A DNA stretch of 64,000 nt from Ceratothoa steindachneri (taxonomy: Eukaryota; Arthropoda; Malacostraca; Isopoda; Cymothoidae): the NCBI GenBank assembly GCA_963969495.1, contig OZ018330.1, positions 70,074,710 to 70,138,709 of the forward strand. Direction: 5' to 3'. The position numbers were made by a program, and so were the translations under genes. Below, one piece after another: positions 58,455-64,000 of this stretch (position 1 is its first letter; the number at the start of each line of letters is the position of its first letter). Below the pieces are notes generated by a model. That model was not told the DNA's origin. It saw only the letters and a program-made list of their open reading frames with translations, and made no database searches.

Positions 58455-59690
58455 ATGTTTTTATATCAGTGTCTTGTGTATTTTCTAATTGAATCTATTC
58501 TTAATATGATTTATTCTATTCACGATTTGACCCCAGGGCAAAAACGGCGCAGATACTCAGAATGCTACCTCAACATTGGTTCCACCACTGTGCTCGCGAA
58601 CGACGGCATCGAGAAACCACAGTGTGTTTTGTGCCATGCTCTACTGAATTCAGAGTCAATGAGACATCAAAAATTCATGCCCTATCTCGAGACGAAACAT
58701 CCAGAACACGCAAAAAAGGATTTTGATTTCTTCAAATGGCATGAGCGGTGTCTCAAAAGTCAAAGATTCGGTGCCAGTGAGTCGTTTCAGCAGCAGATTG
58801 CAGCTGTAGTGAGGGACTCATATGAGATTGCCTTGGAAAGTGAGAAACGAAAAAGTCTCATGCGATTGGAGAAACACTTCGAAAACGCTGAATCTTGAAA
58901 GCAGTAAATCATATTCTTAGATAAGCTAGTGCAAATAAGATGCAGCAAGTAGCCCTGTCAAAAAGGCTATACAGAGGTTCATTTCTAAAATGTCCATAGA
59001 TGTGAAGGAGCTGGTTCTGAACGAAATCAAGGTTTCTCCATTGTTCCCCTTTCAAATCGACAAGTCATCAGATGTAAATTAATGTTTTAATCTGCCTGTC
59101 TTCGGGAGATACATTCTTGTCCTGTAGTGCATTTGAAACCACTACAAAATTTGACGATGGCATGCAAAAATTTCAATTTTTTTCCATGAGAAAGGCCTTC
59201 AATAGAAAAACGTCTGTGGGGTTTGTACGGATGGAACACCGGCTATGCTGGGATCGAAGTCAAGATTCAGGTCGAGAGTAAAGAAACTTGCATCTCAGAC
59301 CAAGGGCATCCACTGCATGATCCACTGATATGCTCTCGCTAGTAAGACTCTCCCTGCGTCTCTGCAAGATGTGCTTGTTTCTGTAATCAAAATTGTAATA
59401 AATTATGTAAAGACTGCAGCACTCAACACTCGGCTATTCAAAGAAATATGCAAAGAGATGAATGTTGACCACGAAGTCCTTCTTTTCTACACAGCACTAA
59501 GTTGGTTATCGAAAGGAAACATTGTTAATCGTGCCTTCGAGATAAAAGAGATGAAATAAAGCTATTCCTGAAGGTTCAAGAAAAGAAAGATCTTGTAGCT
59601 CAGTTCGAAGATGAAGCATGGAATAAAAGGGGTGCATACCTTGCGGAATTTCAAGGCTTGCTGCTCAAAGGCATCCCACTAGCTAGGCTG
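58455..59690 (+). pseudogene. hAT transposase, ZBED5-like, truncated
   Basis: The open part 58455-58898 contains a BED-type zinc finger: KPQCVLCHALLNSESM then LETKHPEHAKKDFDFF (C-x2-C...H-x4-H), and the following FQQQIAAVVRDSYEIALESE that characterises Charlie/ZBED5-type hAT proteins. Beyond the stop the similarity continues in shifting frames: SPLFPFQIDKSSDV (59035), a GDTFLSCSAFETTTKFDDGM block (59105-59160), and LFKEICKEMNVDHEVLLFYT (59437-59496), then EDEAWNKRGAYLAEF (59610-59652). The C-terminal dimerisation domain is missing. The likely start is nearer 58520 than the first ATG. Confidence 0.82.
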
Positions 59691-59963
59691 GATAGCTGTT
59701 GAAACCTATGTTGATATTATTGTAAGAATAATTGTGTTATTTTTGTGGGTTAAAGTTGGACCAATGTTGTGATTTAGTTTGCTAATAAATAATTACTGGA
59801 GTCTTGAATACATTTTTGTTAGATGTTTCTCTTTCCCTCTCCTTCAGAGAAAATAAAATGTAAATCAAGCGGCTGAAAGTAGGCCGTCGCATGAAGTCAA
59901 GCTTTTGGATAAGGGGTTGCAAAGGCAAAACGTTGGGAACCACTGTACTAAGGATGTTCAATG

Positions 59964-61282
59964 AAGGGTGCCAAATTTGAAGGGTTAATAATTAAAAAAA
60001 TTATTTATAAACATGGTTATATTCTGCATATTTCTAATGAGTGATGTCTCTCGTTTAGCTATGGAACACAATGTTGGCCATATCATATGTCCACCGGCAC
60101 TGAGTCTGCATACATATATGCGCTCCTCAAAATTTCCGATAACTCTCTCACATTTGTGTGGCGCGGTGCCTCCAATCACACGCCTGATTTCATCCTCGAG
60201 TTCAGGAATTATGCGTGGTTTGTTGGCGTATACCTGTGATTCCACATGCCCAAATAGGAAGGAATGACAAGAGGTAAGATCGCAGGACCTTGGTGGCCAT
60301 TTCTGATCACCATGCAAAGATATCACTCGTTGCAGAATTTTTTTGCTAAGTAATGCAAACGTTTGGTGCGAAGTGTGCAAGGTCGCTCCATCCTGCTAAA
60401 ACCAAAGGTTGTCAATCTCCGTATCTTGCAAGTTCGGCCATAACTGAGTGGATATTATAGATCGGAGACATTCTCCATTAATGGTAACTGCATTCCTTTC
60501 ATCACCTTCAAAGAGAACCGTCTAAGCACTTCACCTACCCCAAAACCATGCCACACAGTCGCTTTCAGTTGATGCACTTCACGCTCTTGCATTATTCGAG
60601 GATTTTCTTTTCCACAAATCCAGCAGTTCTGTTTATTGACAAATCCACTCAAGTAGAAGTGGGTCTCGTCCCTGATGATGATTTTGGGGAAAAGAATTGT
60701 CGGCTGCAAGTCTCTCCACAACCCAGTCAGCAAAGTACTTCCATCTCTAGCGGTCAGGTGGCTGAAGATGTTGTATAAGTAGAATTTTGTACGTATACAT
60801 ATGCAGAATTCAAGGTAATGAAGTGGTTGGGGTGTCCAACTGCTGCGAACGTCGGCGAATCAATTTTCCCGGACTCAGAGTGACACTATATCGCACAACA
60901 GCAATTTGTTGCTCTTTCCGACAAGAACGATTCTGCCCAAGCAATTTGGTCGTTGCAACTGAACCAGTTGTTTGAAACTTCGTCATTAGTCTCCCAACCG
61001 TAGACTCGTTGGGTACTTCATTTCTCCTCAAAAAGGGAAAGAAGTGTTCAAATGGTTTGCGTCTCACTTTCTCCATTTTAGTTAAATGTCTTCACGATGA
61101 GAACGTGCTGCTCAGATGTAAACTGGTCCATAACGCACCACACACAAGTATTCTGAAAAACAAACGAAAAGCTATTAATCTGAGTGAAGAGAGAGAGAAA
61201 ACATGATAAACCATGACTTCCAACTTTGAAACACAAAAGTGTCGCCTAATTTAAATTCGGCGCCCTCTATGGAACACCCTTT
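59964..61282 (-). mobile_element. Mariner transposon
   Basis: The left end aagggtgccaaatttgaagg and the right end (opposite strand) aagggtgttccatagagggc form an imperfect terminal repeat around a transposase relic. A TA follows the right end; the left flank has changed. It lies 18 bp from the right end of the hAT element. Confidence 0.75.
60065..61076 (-). pseudogene. Mariner transposase, nearly complete, catalytic residue lost
   Basis: ATG at 61076 (MEKVRRKPFEHFFPFLRRNE). The N-terminal helix-turn-helix part includes STVGRLMTKFQTTGSVATTK (60950-61010). After a frame change comes IIRDETHFYLSGFVNKQNCW (60620-60680, first Asp) and KATVWHGFGVGEVLRRF. A further change leads to the DGATLHTSHQTFALLSKKIL block (60330-60395, second Asp), then RSCDLTSCHSFLFGHVESQV (60235-60295) and VIGNFEERIYVCRLSAGGHM near 60090-60150. 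In the family the third block reads CDFFLWG; here Cys-His-Ser replaces Cys-Asp-Phe, so the third catalytic Asp is His. Length and order match mariner transposases of about 340 residues. Confidence 0.85.
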
Positions 61283-61466
61283 ATTTCACAAACTTTTGTT
61301 ATAATTCTTTCTTTAGATCTAAATGTTCTCTCTCCTTATCTGTCTCACCTTAAAGACCAGGGAGAAAAGATGTCATTGAAACGATTAGAAAACTTTGGTT
61401 AATTCTACTAAACCACTCATTCATATTCCCTAAATATGCCCCATATTATACATAACGCTTTGCAGG

Positions 61467-61553
<87 letters not shown>
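61467..61553. repeat. Compound CA and TA microsatellite
   Basis: About 20 bp of CA followed by about 67 bp of TA. Confidence 0.97.
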
Positions 61554-61555
<2 letters not shown>

Positions 61556-61559
61556 ATAT

Positions 61560-62250
61560 TGATATGAGAAACTCACAAAGTAGCGCGTGAGTAGAGCAAT
61601 AAATGCAAAAAATCCCACAGGAAAATGAAAGGAGGATTCCAAGGACTTTTGAAATTTTTCAGTTCATTATCAAGAAATAACGAACAATTTGATAAATGTA
61701 CATCCACTCTCCGTATTAAAGAATTTCTGTGTATTAAATATAACCATCCAAATTTAATAATGACGCGTCATCCTTTCCGTTAATTATAACTTAACAACCA
61801 AACTAAACTGTATTCAATCTTAAATTTCCTGCCTGTTTTCACTTCTCATTGTTATTTGACCATGTTTCTTTATTTAGTTTTACTATATTGTATATTCTTT
61901 TCAACTCTGATCCCCCGTAAAGGGCGCGGCGATTTGCCATCCTGGCCGCCGTGCTGACGGGATCCAGCGCTCCGTCCGGCCCCAGCTTAGCCTCTCTTCC
62001 TTCCTTCAAAACACTTGTTTCCTCTCTTTTCACACAACCTCTCCCACAACTTTCTCTGGTCAGCCTCTAATTTCACAGGGTAGATGCTGACCTTCCTTTA
62101 AGCCAACTGTCACGCATCGGGGCTGAGGGGGTGGAGGACAATGTTCCCTAACCCCTGAGCTCCGGTCTGGGGTGGCTGGTTTTTAACAACCTGCTTCATC
62201 CCCACCCATACCTTCCTCACATCCCTTTTCCTCTCCTCTTCACAATCTAT
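61560..62250. other. No recognised gene; may include LINE B 5' region
   Basis: AT-rich to 61880, then abruptly GC-rich. The GC-rich part leads into the LINE B ORF1 and may be its 5' untranslated region. Confidence 0.4.
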
Positions 62251-62430
62251 TATTTTTTACGCCGTGTCCAAGGTGGAGCCGCCATGCCGATGGACTGCCA
62301 GGCCACCAGGCGGGAGGGGTGGTCCCAAATGGCGGCGCCTGGCTCTGCCGGGCTTGTAAGCACCTCTCGCAGTGCGGGCTACTGCGAGAGGTGATGCGCG
62401 ATTGCGTCCCGGGTCAAAAAGAGGGTCACC

Positions 62431-64000
62431 ATGCCCAATGATGAGTTTGAAAAAAAAACCCACCCCTCAACTTCCCCTATAACATCGACGGAGCCGCCCT
62501 TGGGCAGCTCCAGCAAAAAAATGGAGGTTCGTCCCCCTGTGCTTGCTCAGGGGACCCTCCATATATCTCTAACCGGAGAGGAGGCTTACTCCTCTCCTTC
62601 GCTTACCGTGTAGGGGACTCCCCCTCACCCCCTTCTCTGGAGGTGCTTTCGGGCGCCTCCCTTTTACCAGCGGCAGTCCCCTCTGTTCTTTCCAAGGGGA
62701 CTGCCAAGAAAGCCAGCAGGCAGCCCTTAGCCAGCCGCTCCACATCGAAGCGGCTCGGTAGGGCAAACCCCCTTAGGGGGGAGAGGGAAGCCAGGCCCCT
62801 TCGGTCGCTTCCCTCAAAAGACCTGCTGGCAAAAATACTGAACCTTGCCGGGGTCAAGGCCCATGCCTCCCCAAAGAAGACTAGTGACGATACTGCCAAC
62901 GGGACCTGCGATGTCTTGGGGGGGGATGGCCAACAGGAGGCCCCCCCTAAAGATAGACATGGTCCTTGAGGAAACCCAGCCTCAGACGGTAGGGCCTTCC
63001 ATGGGGGGGGAATCTGGGCTTGGCGCCAAGCACCGAACCCGAATCCGCCCCGATGCAAGGTCCTCCTCAAACGGCTGTGGTTTCCGAAGCAGTACAAGGA
63101 GGGGAGAGATCTCCGCCGACCGGTGCCCCCACGACTACCAGGACCTTCTCCATTTCAGAGAATGACCTGGCTGAGGCCGGTCCATCTGGCCTGGGGGCTT
63201 CTTCCGGCGGAGGTGAGAAGCGGGTACATTCCCCGCCCTCCTCTCCGAAAAAGAAAAAGAAAAGACTAAAAAGACAAAAAAGACTCGGGGCTCCTCTCCA
63301 TCCGCGGGGGATGCGGGGACGGATGGGTCTGCTGCCACTCTGGCAAGCGACCAAGCCAAGATCGGCACATCCGCCCCCTCTGCCCCCCCGGTTGTGGAGC
63401 CCCTGACAAAGAAGACTAATACCAAGAGTGCACAGGGCGGAGCCTCGATGACATCGGGGCCCCTCATTCAGAGGTTACCTGGCGTTTTCGAGCCCGCTGG
63501 CTTCAAACGCTTCCTCGTTATTCGCTCCACTGATGGCACCATGTTGTCCAAGGGCAACATGATCCATCAGAGGAGAGGATTAGCTAGTGCAATTGGTAGA
63601 GAGCCGAAGGTGACCCGTTTCTCGGACGGGAGCCTTCTGGCGAATGCGGTGAATCCCGCCGAGGCGGTTAAGATAAGTGCTCTTCGGACACTTCATGGCA
63701 CCCCGGGGAGTGTGACGCCGCACTCTACCATGAACTTTGTGAAAGGAGTAGTTTATGCGAGGGAACTCGTTGACTACTCCATTGAGGACATCACCCTAGA
63801 GCTGGCCGACCATGGGGCGGTCAAGGTCGAACGTGTGATGAGAAAACAGGGAGGGGCTTCGAGACCCACCCCTATACTCTTCGTCACGTTCGACTGTGAC
63901 AAGCTCCCTGAGTCGGTGCGTGCAGGTTGGTACCGCTACCGCGTGAAGGCATTCGTGCCACTGCCGCGGTGGTGCTATTACTGTCACCGCTTCGGCCATA
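62431..64000 (+). pseudogene. LINE B ORF1, copy 3, runs off the window
   Basis: Starts with ATG at 62431 (MPNDEFEKKTHPSTSP). A TAG at 62611 and frame changes follow through a Pro/Ser/Lys-rich N-terminal half (62600-63300), including a basic KKKKKRLKRQKR run. From about 63330 a single frame stays open to the window end: LIQRLPGVFEPAGFKRFLVI, then LELADHGAVKVERVMRKQGG, then VKAFVPLPRWCYYCHRFGH, where the first CCHC knuckle begins. Gag-like ORF1 proteins of jockey/I-group LINEs have this order. The copy is much better preserved than those at 32187-33236 and 37856-39420. ORF2 would lie beyond 64000. Confidence 0.75.

Larger units (their letters stand above)
58034..59945 (+). mobile_element. hAT transposon (Charlie/ZBED5-like) with target duplication
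   Basis: The left end CAGGGGTTTTCAACCG and the right end (opposite strand) CAGTGGTTCCCAACG form an imperfect terminal repeat of the classic hAT type. The flanking octamers tactatag (58026-58033) and tactaagg (59946-59953) match at six of eight positions, consistent with an old 8-bp target duplication. The element is 1.9 kb and lacks the transposase C-terminus. Confidence 0.8.

Noticed and set aside
62603..63097. 164-codon open frame on the minus strand
   Set aside because: Antisense to the Pro/Ser-rich half of LINE B ORF1; GC-rich sequence with few stops by composition.

Overview
This 64 kb window is eukaryotic, from a metazoan nuclear genome and probably an arthropod. The mix of repeats (CR1-like and I/R1-like LINEs, Penelope-like elements, Ty3/gypsy, piggyBac, hAT and Tc1/mariner, with very long TA and GA microsatellites) would suit a decapod crustacean, but that placement is inference. 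I see no intact host gene, no rRNA and no CRISPR array. A 200-base run of N (47728-47927) marks an assembly gap.

Layout. 1-3700: nothing recognised. 4.0-5.0 kb: two overlapping Tc1-like relics. 5.5-6.7 kb: triplet repeat, a 20-bp tandem repeat and a CR1-type reverse transcriptase (RT) relic. 7.85-8.5 kb: 3' end of a Penelope-like element (PLE) with a GIY-YIG endonuclease domain and a hammerhead-ribozyme-like motif. 8.9-11.0 kb: a piggyBac transposon (-) lying at a TTAA inside the gag of a decayed gypsy element that runs to about 15.9 kb. 17-18.2 kb: a small inverted-repeat DNA element and a PLE RT relic (-). 18.6-19.3 kb: an unusual array of short hairpins with constant loops and covarying stems. 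20.5-20.9 kb: mariner fragment. 20.9-25.7 kb: LINE family A copy 1 (-).

28.4-33.3 kb: LINE family B ORF1 relic (-) split by a 3.3-kb hAT element with a perfect 8-bp target duplication. 33.9-34.9 kb: LINE RT relic (+). 36.8-39.4 kb: an inverted duplication, a CCHC-type ORF1 relic and a second LINE B ORF1 relic that is itself interrupted. 39.6-41.7 kb: two mariner relics around a LINE C-terminus. 41.9-42.3 kb: a long palindrome with a tRNA-like head at its tip. 42.5-47.5 kb: LINE A copy 2 (-), the best preserved element. 49.2-50.8 kb: second piggyBac relic (-). 51.6 kb: a tRNA-like sequence. 53.6-55.9 kb: a 2.3-kb degenerate minisatellite of about 11 bp. 56.6-58.0 kb: L2-like RT relic (-), interrupted by a hAT element (58.0-59.9 kb) followed 18 bp later by a mariner element (60.0-61.3 kb). 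62.4-64.0 kb: a third LINE B ORF1 running off the window.

The parts do not form a pathway. They are a nested record of transposition: gypsy then piggyBac; LINE B then hAT; L2-like LINE then hAT. LINE A has an ORF1 with a Cys-rich finger, a coiled coil and an SGNH-esterase-like domain, followed by an endonuclease/RT ORF2 in the -1 frame. The most unusual items are the hairpin array at 18.6 kb, the PLE ribozyme-like motif, the tRNA-tipped palindrome and the frame-independent 11-bp minisatellite.
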